The notes under the pieces were generated by a model that worked only from the letters and a program-made list of their open reading frames with translations, had not been told where the DNA came from and made no database searches. From contig NZ_JAAXGE010000009.1 in the NCBI RefSeq assembly GCF_014750685.1, positions 434,001 to 498,000 of the forward strand: a stretch of 64,000 nucleotides of DNA, read 5' to 3'. The stretch comes from Bacteroides sp. GM023. Its GTDB lineage: Bacteria > Bacteroidota > Bacteroidia > Bacteroidales > Bacteroidaceae. Shown piece after piece: positions 35,928 through 44,044 of the stretch (its first letter is position 1; the number at the start of each line of letters is the position of its first letter). Made by a program: the position numbers and the translations under genes.

Positions 35928-36560
35928 TTATTTTTTCGTTTCCGTGTCATCATTCTTCCGTTTCGGCTCTTTCTTAGCCAGCAGAACGATATTATAAACA
36001 TAATCCGTCATCCACTGCTCCGAATACCCCAAACGCTCTTTGTACTGACGCACAGCCGCCGCCGTCTTATGCACATCATCCGCTTTCCACACCGTCTTGG
36101 TGCAAACATCATGTACCGTCTTCTGCGTCATGCCGTAAAGAGCCTTCTTGAAGATAGACGGCATACGGAACTTCCACTGCATCAGATTCCCCATCAACAT
36201 CATCAAGTCATTAGAGAATCCCTGATACATAAACAAATACGACTGAATATCATTCTGTGTACGGCAATTACGTTTCACCGAAGCATCTATCTCTTTAAAG
36301 AAACTCTCCTTCAGCCCATAATCCTGCATCAACATCTTGCGGGAAGCCGCCTTCTCCGCCAGCCCCAACTTACCATTCTGCGTAGGTACCTTAAACAAAC
36401 GTTTAAAATTAGCCACGTCCGGCAAGAAGCGGATATTTGTAATACCAAGATTAGTGGCGATAACTGACTGGAAATAAACCCGTGTCAGAGATATGAAATC
36501 TTCTACATTGCCGACTTTCGTTTCATCGGATTTCTTCTTGAATAAACCAAATAAGCCCAT
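35928..36560 (-). CDS. conserved hypothetical cytoplasmic protein
   Basis: 210 aa, soluble, mostly helical, with a short basic N-terminus (MGLFGLFKKK) and a charged C-terminus (KKEPKRKNDDTETKK). No domain recognised. A -7 box (TACCTTTGC, minus strand 36655-36647) lies about 90 bases upstream, so it is likely its own unit. Function unknown. Confidence 0.7.
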   Translation of the reverse strand: MGLFGLFKKKSDETKVGNVEDFISLTRVYFQSVIATNLGITNIRFLPDVANFKRLFKVPTQNGKLGLAEKAASRKMLMQDYGLKESFFKEIDASVKRNCRTQNDIQSYLFMYQGFSNDLMMLMGNLMQWKFRMPSIFKKALYGMTQKTVHDVCTKTVWKADDVHKTAAAVRQYKERLGYSEQWMTDYVYNIVLLAKKEPKRKNDDTETKK

Positions 36561-36646
36561 TGTTATAGTTACAATTTTATTATTTACAATTTACTATTTG
36601 AACGTGTGGCAGTCATACTACATTCCAACCACCTGATGCTTTGCGC

Positions 36647-36655
36647 GCAAAGGTA
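36647..36655 (-). promoter_or_regulatory. -7 promoter box for the 35928 gene
   Basis: Minus-strand TACCTTTGC, a perfect -7 box, in the spacer before the conserved hypothetical gene. No -33 TTTG at the right distance. Confidence 0.45.
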
Positions 36656-36671
36656 CAAAAACAGTTGGGTT

Positions 36672-38060
36672 TTACCAACATTCCAAGTCCTTTTCGATGT
36701 CCGGCATTGTCTCTTTTTTGAAAACCGGACTCTGAATCCCCGCTTTCTTCTGCGCCCGGTAATCATTGAGCAACCGGATTGCATACTTCCCGAGGAAAAG
36801 AATAGCAACCAAGTTACAGATAGCCATCAATGCCATTGTGACATCTGCCAGACTCCATACCATATCCAGCGTAGCCAGCGAACCGAAAAGCACCATCCCG
36901 CCGACTAAAATCCTGTACGCATGAAGCACCCACTTCCTTTGAGTAATAAAACGTATATTAGCCTCTCCATAATAATAATTTCCCAAGATACTACTGAAAG
37001 CAAAGAAGAAAAGAGCCACAGCCACAAAGATACTCCCCGACGCACCAATCTCATTCGTCAACGCCTGTTGAGTAAGCTGCACCCCGTTTGCCGAACCATC
37101 CAACGGCGCCCCGCTGAACAAGATAATAAAAGCCGTACATGTACAAATCAATAACGTATCCGTAAAAACCGCCAAAGTCTGTATCAACCCCTGCTTTACC
37201 GGATGGCTGACATGAGCCGTAGCCGCCGCATTCGGAGCCGAACCCATACCGGCCTCGTTACTGAACAATCCCCGCTTAATCCCCTGCATCAACGCGATGC
37301 CGACTCCGCCTGCCAACGCCTGTTCCCATCCGAAAGCATGACTGACAATAAGCGCGATCACATCCGGTAAATGCCTGATATTAAGAACCACAATCACCAA
37401 CGCCAAACCGATATACCCCAACGCCATCACCGGCACAATCACACTACTGACACGGGCAATCCGGTGAATACCGCCAAAGATGATAGCCAACGTCAGAATC
37501 GTCAGCACCCCACCCAATATAGCATGATTGAAACCGAACGCATGCTCCGCAGCGGCGCAAATCGTATTACTCTGCACAGAATTGAACGCAAACCCGAAAG
37601 TAACGCTAATCAATACAGCGAAAAGCATCCCCATCCACGGCTGTTTCAAGCCCTTCTTCATATAATAAGCAGGTCCGCCGATGAACGAATCCTTCCCCCG
37701 TATCTTGTACAACTGCCCCAGTGTAGATTCAATAAAAGCACTCGAAGCACCTAGCAAAGCAATCACCCACATCCAAAAGATAGCCCCCGGACCACCGATA
37801 GCGATAGCCGTAGCCACTCCCGCAAGATTTCCCGTCCCTACACGACTGGCAATAGAGATTGCAAACGCCTGAAAAGACGACACATGTTTCTCTCCGTGTT
37901 TCCCTTTTCCGGCAGATTCGCTAAGTAATACAATCATTTCGCGAATCATGCGGAACTGCACGAAGCGTGTCCGTATGCTGAACCAAACGGCACATCCTAA
38001 AAGCATGATGATTAGGATATACGTCCAAAGAACATCATTTATTTCATTGATAAAAGTCAT
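36672..38060 (-). CDS. sodium:alanine/glycine symporter family protein
   Basis: 462 aa, many membrane segments, AGCS family. The signature GTGNLAGVATAIAIGGPGAI (about 77-96) and QGIKRGLFSNEAGMGSAPNA (about 260-279) are clear. It imports alanine, glycine or related amino acids with Na+. Single gene; no regulatory element seen beyond AT-rich upstream DNA. Confidence 0.93.
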   Translation of the reverse strand: MTFINEINDVLWTYILIIMLLGCAVWFSIRTRFVQFRMIREMIVLLSESAGKGKHGEKHVSSFQAFAISIASRVGTGNLAGVATAIAIGGPGAIFWMWVIALLGASSAFIESTLGQLYKIRGKDSFIGGPAYYMKKGLKQPWMGMLFAVLISVTFGFAFNSVQSNTICAAAEHAFGFNHAILGGVLTILTLAIIFGGIHRIARVSSVIVPVMALGYIGLALVIVVLNIRHLPDVIALIVSHAFGWEQALAGGVGIALMQGIKRGLFSNEAGMGSAPNAAATAHVSHPVKQGLIQTLAVFTDTLLICTCTAFIILFSGAPLDGSANGVQLTQQALTNEIGASGSIFVAVALFFFAFSSILGNYYYGEANIRFITQRKWVLHAYRILVGGMVLFGSLATLDMVWSLADVTMALMAICNLVAILFLGKYAIRLLNDYRAQKKAGIQSPVFKKETMPDIEKDLECW

Positions 38061-38092
38061 AGTTAAGTATTAAGTATCCCAATATTGTGTGG

Positions 38093-38740
38093 CTATTCGC
38101 TTTTCATCCGGAAGTAAAATTTATGATTTTCGAATACAGGCTCCACAATATCATAACGAACAAATTTGGCAAGCAGATGTTCAGCAGCCCGGCGTGAAAC
38201 TCCTGCTTGGCGGCAATAGCGATTGAGTGAAAGCAAAGTCCCCTGTTCCAGCTGGTCCAGTAAAAGCTGTTCGCGCTCGGTGTAGCGGATAAGTTCCCCG
38301 CGTGGGCTGTCACTCTGCTGCCATACACGTAGATGTATAGTCGTTGCCAATATATTTTCGTCTTTGATGCGGAGATAGGCGAGCGGTTTGCCTGTTTCGT
38401 CTTTGGCATATACCGGTTTGTGCGGCGTTTCTTCAATCGTAGCCACTAAGACCTGTCGTCCTTCCACTATATATGTTTTCAGGGTATATTCCACTTCCGG
38501 CACACAGTAAAGTTGCGCGGCAGCTTCAATCATATATTTCTCCTCTTCGGAGCGTACCCCTGCAATTTTCCCATTGTCTTTTACACCAATAAGTAACCGT
38601 CCTCCGTCGGTGTTGGCAAAAGCAGAAAGAGTCTTGGCTATTTTGCGTGCATCGGAAATTTCGAACTTAAAATCCTGTTGTTGATGCTCACCTTCAGCAA
38701 TCAGTGCATGTATATAATCGGTATCTGTAAGCGGTTTCAT
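38093..38740 (-). CDS. AlbA_2/Schlafen-like domain transcriptional regulator
   Basis: 215 aa from MKPLTDTDY. The N-terminal half is an AlbA_2 domain (DFKFEISDARKIAKTLSAFA, then GGRLLIGVKDNG) and the C-terminal part a winged helix (RYCRQAGVSRRAAEHLLAKF). I chose 38740 because a TACCTTTGC box ends 4 bases upstream and the longer in-frame start at 38860 would lie before it. Target genes unknown. Confidence 0.82.
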   Translation of the reverse strand: MKPLTDTDYIHALIAEGEHQQQDFKFEISDARKIAKTLSAFANTDGGRLLIGVKDNGKIAGVRSEEEKYMIEAAAQLYCVPEVEYTLKTYIVEGRQVLVATIEETPHKPVYAKDETGKPLAYLRIKDENILATTIHLRVWQQSDSPRGELIRYTEREQLLLDQLEQGTLLSLNRYCRQAGVSRRAAEHLLAKFVRYDIVEPVFENHKFYFRMKSE

Positions 38741-38744
38741 GGCT

Positions 38745-38753
38745 GCAAAGGTA
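38745..38753 (-). promoter_or_regulatory. -7 promoter box just before the AlbA_2 regulator start
   Basis: Minus-strand TACCTTTGC followed by AGCC and then ATG. Supports a leaderless or nearly leaderless transcript and the start at 38740. Confidence 0.55.
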
Positions 38754-38846
38754 GATAAAAAAGGTGAAAACCCCTTTTTTTGCATAATTTTCGAGGAATA
38801 ATTCAAAAAAAATATTGTTTTTATGCGTTTATTTCGGGAAACAGTG

Positions 38847-38855
38847 TATTTTTGC
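38847..38855 (+). promoter_or_regulatory. -7 promoter box of the Hc1-like gene
   Basis: TATTTTTGC, 32 bases before the ATG at 38888. A short A-rich leader follows. Confidence 0.5.
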
Positions 38856-38887
38856 GGCACATTATTAACGAAAAAAATAAAAGGATT

Positions 38888-39064
38888 ATGAAAGAATTGG
38901 TAGAAAAGGTAGCAGCTCTTTATGCTGACTTCTCAAAAGATGCTAACGCTCAGATTGAAAACGGTAACAAAGCAGCAGGAACTCGTGCTCGTAAGGCTTC
39001 TTTGGAAATCGAAAAAGCAATGAAAGAATTCCGTAAAGCATCTTTGGAAGCTTCTAAGAACTAA
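38888..39064 (+). CDS. histone H1-like protein Hc1
   Basis: 58 aa, start MKELVEKV. Small, Lys/Ala/Glu-rich and helical, the build of the short Bacteroidetes Hc1-like proteins (PF07432), proposed to bind DNA. I reject the 94-aa reading that begins at a TTG 108 bases upstream, because it crosses the promoter box. Followed by a strong terminator, so monocistronic and probably well expressed. Confidence 0.9.
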   Translation: MKELVEKVAALYADFSKDANAQIENGNKAAGTRARKASLEIEKAMKEFRKASLEASKN

Positions 39065-39098
39065 TAGTTAGAAGACTACTAAGATATTAGAAAAATGG

Positions 39099-39136
39099 GA
39101 GGGTCTATCGTAAGCGATAGGCCCTCTTTCTTTTTT
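39099..39136 (+). terminator. terminator of the Hc1-like gene
   Basis: A 12-bp stem GAGGGTCTATCG / CGATAGGCCCTC with one G-T pair and a short loop, followed by TTTCTTTTTT. Confidence 0.85.
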
Positions 39137-39901
39137 CTAATTGGTTGAAAATTCATTTTCATACGGTTATGGATTAATTCATTCCACAAGCTCTTGTCTT
39201 ATGCATCTCACTATAAAATAAACTAAGAACCTATATGGATGATGTATTTGGTTATTCACATTTTTCACATCATGCTAAGTTGCTTATTCACAAATGTTTC
39301 CTGTGAATAAACAGTGCTGTTTTCATTCTTCACTACCCTTCACCCTCTTCACCAATCGGGTATTTACTTATTTCATCAATTTCCGTTTTTTGTCAAACGT
39401 TTAGCAAAAAAATATTCGTTTTCTTTCAATATAAGAATTAGCCTTTCTTACTACTTATAAATCAATGTCTTATCGTATATTTTGTTTCTATTTACTAATC
39501 GCCGACTATTGTTGTCTATCTAGCCAACTAGAGTCGGCTCTTTAGACAACAATAGTCAGCTAGATAGACGACAATAGTCGGCTTCTTATATGCAAACTAT
39601 TTAATTTGATAAGATTGCCATAGCTGAGACGAAGGCTACGAACTGTGAAGGTACAAACTGCGAAAGTGTGAACACTGTGAAGGCGTGAAGACCATGAAGA
39701 AGAGGTTTCCTCTTTATCTGTTCACCGGGAACACCTATCAGACAGATAATTATCTTCCAGTGAAGAAAGTGAAAGAGATGAATTCAACTTTATTGTGTCT
39801 TTCGTCATTTTCGGTGCGATTCGTTCATTTCCGTACGGTTTCTAGTGAATAAAGAACTTTATGGAATCATTGAAAATGAATACTAGAATCAAATTTAATC
39901 G
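39137..39901. other. gene-free, repeat-rich spacer
   Basis: About 765 bases with no plausible gene. Contains a 9-bp hairpin TTATTCACA/TGTGAATAA (39284-39310), a cluster of TTCA words (39323-39352), a 22-bp-period array (39504-39591) and a cluster of TGAA words (39643-39702). The TTCA and TGAA clusters are complementary in type and flank the array. Confidence 0.7.
39504..39591. repeat. degenerate tandem array, 22-bp period, four units
   Basis: Units start at 39504, 39526, 39548 and 39570. Their first ten bases are GACTATTGTT, AACTAGAGTC, AACAATAGTC and GACAATAGTC; unit 1 is the inverse of unit 3. Between the Hc1-like gene and the radical-SAM repair pair. Shares the period, not the sequence, with arrays at 9805, 10079 and 18012. 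Confidence 0.75.
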
Positions 39902-39910
39902 TATATTTGC
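39902..39910 (+). promoter_or_regulatory. -7 promoter box of the radical-SAM repair pair
   Basis: TATATTTGC, 23 bases before the ATG at 39934. Confidence 0.5.
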
Positions 39911-39933
39911 GCAGGTAATCAGAACGGGAATTT

Positions 39934-41202
39934 ATGAACGAAAATGTCTTGGCTAAACTGAAGATACTTGCGGAATCTGCGAAGTACGATGTTTCCTGCT
40001 CTTCCAGCGGCACAGTGCGCTCCAACAAACCGGGGACACTAGGCAATACTGTGGGAGGATGGGGGATATGCCATAGTTTTGCCGAGGACGGGCGGTGCAT
40101 ATCACTGCTGAAAATCATGCTTACCAATTACTGTATCTACGATTGCGCCTACTGCATCAACCGCCGTAGCAACGACCTTCCACGCGCCACCTTCTCCGTA
40201 TCCGAATTGGTGGAGCTGACGATGGAATTCTATCGTCGCAACTATATAGAAGGACTATTCCTAAGCTCCGGCGTTGTCCGCAACCCGGATTATACGATGG
40301 AACGCTTGGTGCGTGTTGCCAAAGACCTGCGCCAGGTGCACCGCTTCAACGGATATATCCATCTGAAAAGTATCCCCGGCGCCAGCCGCGAACTGGTGAA
40401 CGAAGCCGGACTGTATGCCGACCGTCTTAGCGTTAACGTAGAAATTCCCAAAGAAGAAAACCTGAAACTGCTTGCACCGGAAAAAGACCATAAAAGCGTC
40501 TTTGCCCCAATGAAATATATCCAGCAAGGTGTACTGGAGAGCAAGGAAGAACGGCAGAAATTCCGCCATGCCCCGCGCTTCGCACCTGCCGGACAGAGTA
40601 CGCAAGTCATCGTCGGCGCCACTTCCGAGTCGGATAAAGACATCCTTTTCCTCTCGTCGGCACTCTACAACCGTCCCACGATGAAACGTGTCTACTACTC
40701 CGGCTACGTCTCCGTAAATACCTACGACAAGCGTCTGCCCGCATTGAAACAGCCGCCGTTGGTACGTGAAAACCGGCTTTACCAAGCCGACTGGCTGCTA
40801 CGTTTCTACCAGTTCAAAGTAGACGAAATAGTGGACGACTCCTATCCGGACCTTGACCTCGAAATAGACCCGAAACTCTCGTGGGCCTTGCGCCATCCCG
40901 AACATTTCCCCGTCGACATCAATAAGGCGGATTACGAAATGCTTCTCCGTGTGCCGGGCATCGGTGTGAAATCGGCGAAGCTGATTACCGCTTCCCGGCG
41001 TTTCTCCCGACTGGGCTTTTACGAATTGAAAAAGATAGGAGTAGTGATGAAGAAAGCGCAATATTTCATCACCTGCAAAGAACTCCCCCTGCAAATGCAG
41101 ACCGTGAACGAGCTTTCCCCGCAACGGGTACGCACCTTGCTACTGCCGAAACCTAAAAAGAAAGTGGACGAACGCCAGTTGATGCTTGACTTCGGAGAAT
41201 GA
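39934..41202 (+). CDS. putative DNA modification/repair radical SAM protein (TIGR03916-type)
   Basis: 422 aa. Radical SAM motif CIYDCAYC at residues 67-74, and C-terminal helix-hairpin-helix (VPGIGVKSAKLITASRRFSR) of the DNA-binding type at about 330-350. This fits a family annotated as putative DNA modification or repair enzymes, found with a partner (TIGR03915). Its reaction is not established. Its stop overlaps the partner start (ATGA), so the two are translationally coupled. Confidence 0.88.
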   Translation: MNENVLAKLKILAESAKYDVSCSSSGTVRSNKPGTLGNTVGGWGICHSFAEDGRCISLLKIMLTNYCIYDCAYCINRRSNDLPRATFSVSELVELTMEFYRRNYIEGLFLSSGVVRNPDYTMERLVRVAKDLRQVHRFNGYIHLKSIPGASRELVNEAGLYADRLSVNVEIPKEENLKLLAPEKDHKSVFAPMKYIQQGVLESKEERQKFRHAPRFAPAGQSTQVIVGATSESDKDILFLSSALYNRPTMKRVYYSGYVSVNTYDKRLPALKQPPLVRENRLYQADWLLRFYQFKVDEIVDDSYPDLDLEIDPKLSWALRHPEHFPVDINKADYEMLLRVPGIGVKSAKLITASRRFSRLGFYELKKIGVVMKKAQYFITCKELPLQMQTVNELSPQRVRTLLLPKPKKKVDERQLMLDFGE

Positions 41203-41972
41203 ACATTTATATCTACGATAAAACCTTTGACGGTCTGCTGACTGCTGTCTTTGACGCTTATTTCCGCAAGACCTTTCCCGATGAACTCTTGTCGGAAGGA
41301 GATGCTTTGCCCTTATTCTATGATGAGTTGCATACGGTGGTCACCGACGAAGAGAAAGCCGCCCGCGTATGGCGTGGATTACAGAAGAAAGTTTCGTCCT
41401 CGGCATTGGGTTGCCTTACTCAAAGTTGGCTGTCGGAACTGCCGGAAGTGGGAATCCTTATTTTCCGCTATATCCGCAAAGCGATTGATGCTCCCTGTTC
41501 CGTTGAAACCAATTTTGCCGACCCGGATGTCCTGCAACTGGCGCAAATATGGAAAAAGGTAGATGGAGAACGGATGCATCTGATGCAGTTCGTCCGTTTT
41601 CAGAAAGCGGCGGATGGAACGTTTTTCGCTGCTTTTGAACCGCAATTTAACGCATTGCCGCTTACTGTCCACCACTTCAAAGACCGCTTTGCCGACCAGA
41701 AGTGGATTATCTATGATATGAAACGCCGCTACGGCTTTTATTACGACTTGCAGGATGTGGCAACGATTTCTTTCGATGATGACAGCCGCGAATCCCATCT
41801 GATTACGGGGATGCTTGACGAAAGTCTGATGGATAAAGACGAGAAACTCTTCCAACAGCTTTGGAAAACATATTTCAAGGCGATTTGTATAAAAGAACGC
41901 ATGAACCCGAGGAAGCACAAGCAGGATATGCCTGTGCGCTATTGGAAATATTTGACGGAGAAGCAAAAGTGA
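41199..41972 (+). CDS. TIGR03915-type partner of the radical SAM repair protein
   Basis: 257 aa. Begins IYDKTFDGLLTAVFDAYFRK and contains a DUF4130-like C-terminal half (MKRRYGFYYDLQ, then RKHKQDMPVRYWKYLTEK), as in the partner family. Genes of this family occur beside the radical SAM gene, which argues for a two-protein complex. The N-terminal part may bind DNA or substrate; this is inference. Confidence 0.85.
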   Translation: MNIYIYDKTFDGLLTAVFDAYFRKTFPDELLSEGDALPLFYDELHTVVTDEEKAARVWRGLQKKVSSSALGCLTQSWLSELPEVGILIFRYIRKAIDAPCSVETNFADPDVLQLAQIWKKVDGERMHLMQFVRFQKAADGTFFAAFEPQFNALPLTVHHFKDRFADQKWIIYDMKRRYGFYYDLQDVATISFDDDSRESHLITGMLDESLMDKDEKLFQQLWKTYFKAICIKERMNPRKHKQDMPVRYWKYLTEKQK

Positions 41973-41975
41973 AAA

Positions 41976-42290
41976 TCACCATAAGGCAACTTTCCCTAAA
42001 TTGTCTATTTCTAATTTGGCACTTATACCCATCGCTTTAAAGACTTTAGCTAGCGTGGAAAGAGTTAAGTTTTTCCCACTTTCTATGCGGGAGATTTGGG
42101 CTCTTTGTACACCTATCAGATTTCCTAGTTCTTCTTGAGTGAGATTTTTGGATTGTCTGGCTTTTTTTATGGCTTCTCCAATAAGGAAAGATTGTAAGTC
42201 CTCTTCAAATTTATCACGTGCAGGAGTTCCCTTCTTTCCTATATGTTTATCTATAATTTCTTCTTCTGTATAAAACTTCATCTTTTCCAT
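41976..42290 (-). CDS. HigA-like antitoxin, XRE-family helix-turn-helix
   Basis: 104 aa. A clear XRE HTH (NLTQEELGNLIGVQRAQIS, about 49-67) preceded by an N-terminal extension. It lies 4 bases after the end of the disrupted toxin frame at 42295. Likely represses its own operon. Its gene is intact although the toxin is interrupted. Confidence 0.88.
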   Translation of the reverse strand: MEKMKFYTEEEIIDKHIGKKGTPARDKFEEDLQSFLIGEAIKKARQSKNLTQEELGNLIGVQRAQISRIESGKNLTLSTLAKVFKAMGISAKLEIDNLGKVALW

Positions 42291-42294
42291 ATTC

Positions 42295-42642
42295 TTATTT
42301 TTTAGAATTAAAATATATTTTTCTTATCTCTTCCGCTTTTGTTATTTCTTTGGAAGGAGTCTTCTGGGTTTTCTTTATAAATCCATGGGTAGCAATGACT
42401 AAAGTATCTACTCCATCCACTTTATCTCAAAAAGCTAATAGTCTATATTGGTTTTTGTTATAGAGTGTCCTGAACTCCCATATATCTGTATTGTCTAATT
42501 TTTTAAAGAGTTCCGGGTCTATAACAAATTTAGACTTTGCTATTTTGTAAATAATTTTATCTTTTACTTTTGGGGGCAATTGGTTAAGAAAATTGTCCGC
42601 TTCTTCTGAATATACTATTTTAAATTTTGCTTTTGCCTCCAT
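42295..42642 (-). pseudogene. RelE/HigB-type toxin gene with in-frame TGA
   Basis: The first 71 codons encode a RelE/ParE-like start (KFKIVYSEEADNFLNQLP) up to RLLAF. A TGA at 42429-42427 then interrupts the frame, but the same frame continues for 43 sense codons (DKVDGVDTLVIATHGFIKK and on) to a TAA at 42297-42295. That downstream part is the expected HigB C-terminus. Relatives usually have Trp (TGG) at this position, so a TGG-to-TGA change is likely. Either the toxin is inactive or the stop is suppressed. The antitoxin follows 4 bases later. Confidence 0.85.
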
Positions 42643-42661
42643 GAATTTATTTTTTTACGTA

Positions 42662-42670
42662 GCAAAGGTA
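42662..42670 (-). promoter_or_regulatory. -7 promoter box of the toxin-antitoxin operon
   Basis: Minus-strand TACCTTTGC, a perfect -7 box 19 bases before the toxin ATG at 42642. Confidence 0.55.
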
Positions 42671-42736
42671 CTGAAAATAGTTCTATATATGGAAACATCC
42701 GAGACGTTTTTTTAAGGAGTTATATGTACTTTTCTC

Positions 42737-43405
42737 TTATTCAATTCTTTGCACCGTTACGTCCGGAAATTCCTGTATCAGGGAAAGCAGATGCCCTTCA
42801 TCATTGTTACGCTTGGACTTGATAACCATTGTCACTTGATAAAATTCCGATTCGCCCGGATGCAATGTTTCCATTTCGTAGGAGACTATCAGATAGTCCT
42901 TGGAGTTGAATCTGTCCGCTATCAGTTTCAGCGTGTCTTTATTGGCGGTAGAGAAAGAAACCAGGGAACTTTTCATGCCGATACTTTTGAAAAGGTAACT
43001 AAGCAGTTCCAGTCCGACGAGAGTCAGCACCATGGCGGCAATACCGATGGTGTACATTCCTGCGCCGACTGCCAGTCCGATACCTGCCGTTGCCCAAATA
43101 CCGGCAGCGGTCGTCAGTCCGCGGACGATCTGTTTCTGAAAGATAATAGTTCCTGCACCGATAAATCCGATGCCGCTGACGACTTGTGCCGCTACACGAC
43201 TGGGATCGAGCGTGACGCTGCTTTCTTTGATAATCTCTTGAAATCCGTATTGGGAAACAATCATAATGAGGGCACTGCCCAGCGAAACGAGGAAATGAGT
43301 GCGGTATCCGGCTTCTTTGGCGCGATATTCACGGTCTAGTCCGATAATGGCTCCAAGTATTCCGGCAACTAGCAAGCGTAATACAAAATCCATATTCAAC
43401 ATCAT
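42737..43405 (-). CDS. MgtC/SapB family protein
   Basis: 222 aa. N-terminal membrane part with the MgtC signature (GAIIGLDREYRAKEAGYRTH, about 18-37) and IGFIGAGTII, and a C-terminal ACT-like soluble domain. Known members affect Mg2+ homeostasis or F1Fo ATPase in pathogens; the bacteroidete role is untested. A start at 43396 (MDFVLRLL) is an alternative. Alone, divergent from the DUF2809 gene. Confidence 0.9.
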   Translation of the reverse strand: MMLNMDFVLRLLVAGILGAIIGLDREYRAKEAGYRTHFLVSLGSALIMIVSQYGFQEIIKESSVTLDPSRVAAQVVSGIGFIGAGTIIFQKQIVRGLTTAAGIWATAGIGLAVGAGMYTIGIAAMVLTLVGLELLSYLFKSIGMKSSLVSFSTANKDTLKLIADRFNSKDYLIVSYEMETLHPGESEFYQVTMVIKSKRNNDEGHLLSLIQEFPDVTVQRIE

Positions 43406-43580
43406 ACGTTCGGTCTCCTTTCTGTTTTTAATTGTTTGTGGAAAAAATGCTTAGACCTATAAATATACAATTATTTCCTCTTTTTGTGTCATTAATTTAG
43501 TAATATTTGAACGTAGCCGTTGCATTTTATCGTATATTCGCACACCAAAATGAATGTTTAACTCCGTGATTGAGCGAATA

Positions 43581-43946
43581 ATGAAGAAAAGAATATTTTA
43601 TATAATCAGCTTTTTGGTTATCTTTTGTATAGAGGTATTGATAGCTTTGTATGTACGTGATAATTTCGTGCGTCCTTACGTCGGCGATGTACTGGTCGTT
43701 GTATTGGTGTATAGTTTTGTGAGGATATTTCTTCCGACAGGGATACCCCGGATGCCGTTTTATGTCTTCCTTTTTGCCTGTTTTGTGGAAGTGCTCCAGT
43801 ACTTTCAGTTGGTGGAGACATTGGGAATTACGAATCGTGTAGCCCGAGTTGTTTTAGGTTCTACGTTCGATTGGGCGGATATTGCCTGTTATGCGGTAGG
43901 ATGTGTGCTTATTATTTTATTTGAACGATTGTTTCAACGGAAATAA
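43581..43946 (+). CDS. DUF2809 family membrane protein
   Basis: 121 aa from MKKRIFYIISF. Four hydrophobic segments; the pattern with FVEVLQYFQ and DWADIACYAVGC fits DUF2809. Function unknown. Start placed at 43581 rather than 43554, since the longer version adds a polar stretch before the hydrophobic start. Followed by a tandem duplication of its last codons and stop, then a strong terminator. Confidence 0.82.
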   Translation: MKKRIFYIISFLVIFCIEVLIALYVRDNFVRPYVGDVLVVVLVYSFVRIFLPTGIPRMPFYVFLFACFVEVLQYFQLVETLGITNRVARVVLGSTFDWADIACYAVGCVLIILFERLFQRK

Positions 43947-43978
43947 CAAAAAAGTATTTCAACGAGCATAACAAAAAA
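43932..43978. repeat. direct repeat of the 3' end of the DUF2809 gene
   Basis: Bases 43932-43953 and 43957-43978 share TTTCAACG and ATAACAAAAAA with three mismatches between them, so the terminal codons and stop region are duplicated 25 bases downstream. Probably replication slippage. Confidence 0.6.
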
Positions 43979-44019
43979 CGGTGTGAGAATCGTACATACG
44001 ACCATCACACCGTTTTTTT
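43978..44019. terminator. bidirectional terminator between convergent genes
   Basis: ACGGTGTGA (43978-43986) pairs with TCACACCGT (44005-44013), with an inner TCGTA/TACGA pairing. A T run follows in both orientations. Serves the DUF2809 gene and the beta-galactosidase gene. Confidence 0.88.
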
Positions 44020-44044
44020 ATTTTATAGGATACTGCTTGCCTTC

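Noticed and set aside
38780..38887. An N-terminal extension of the Hc1-like protein from a TTG
   Set aside because: It crosses the -7 promoter box at 38847-38855; the family begins at MKELVEKV.
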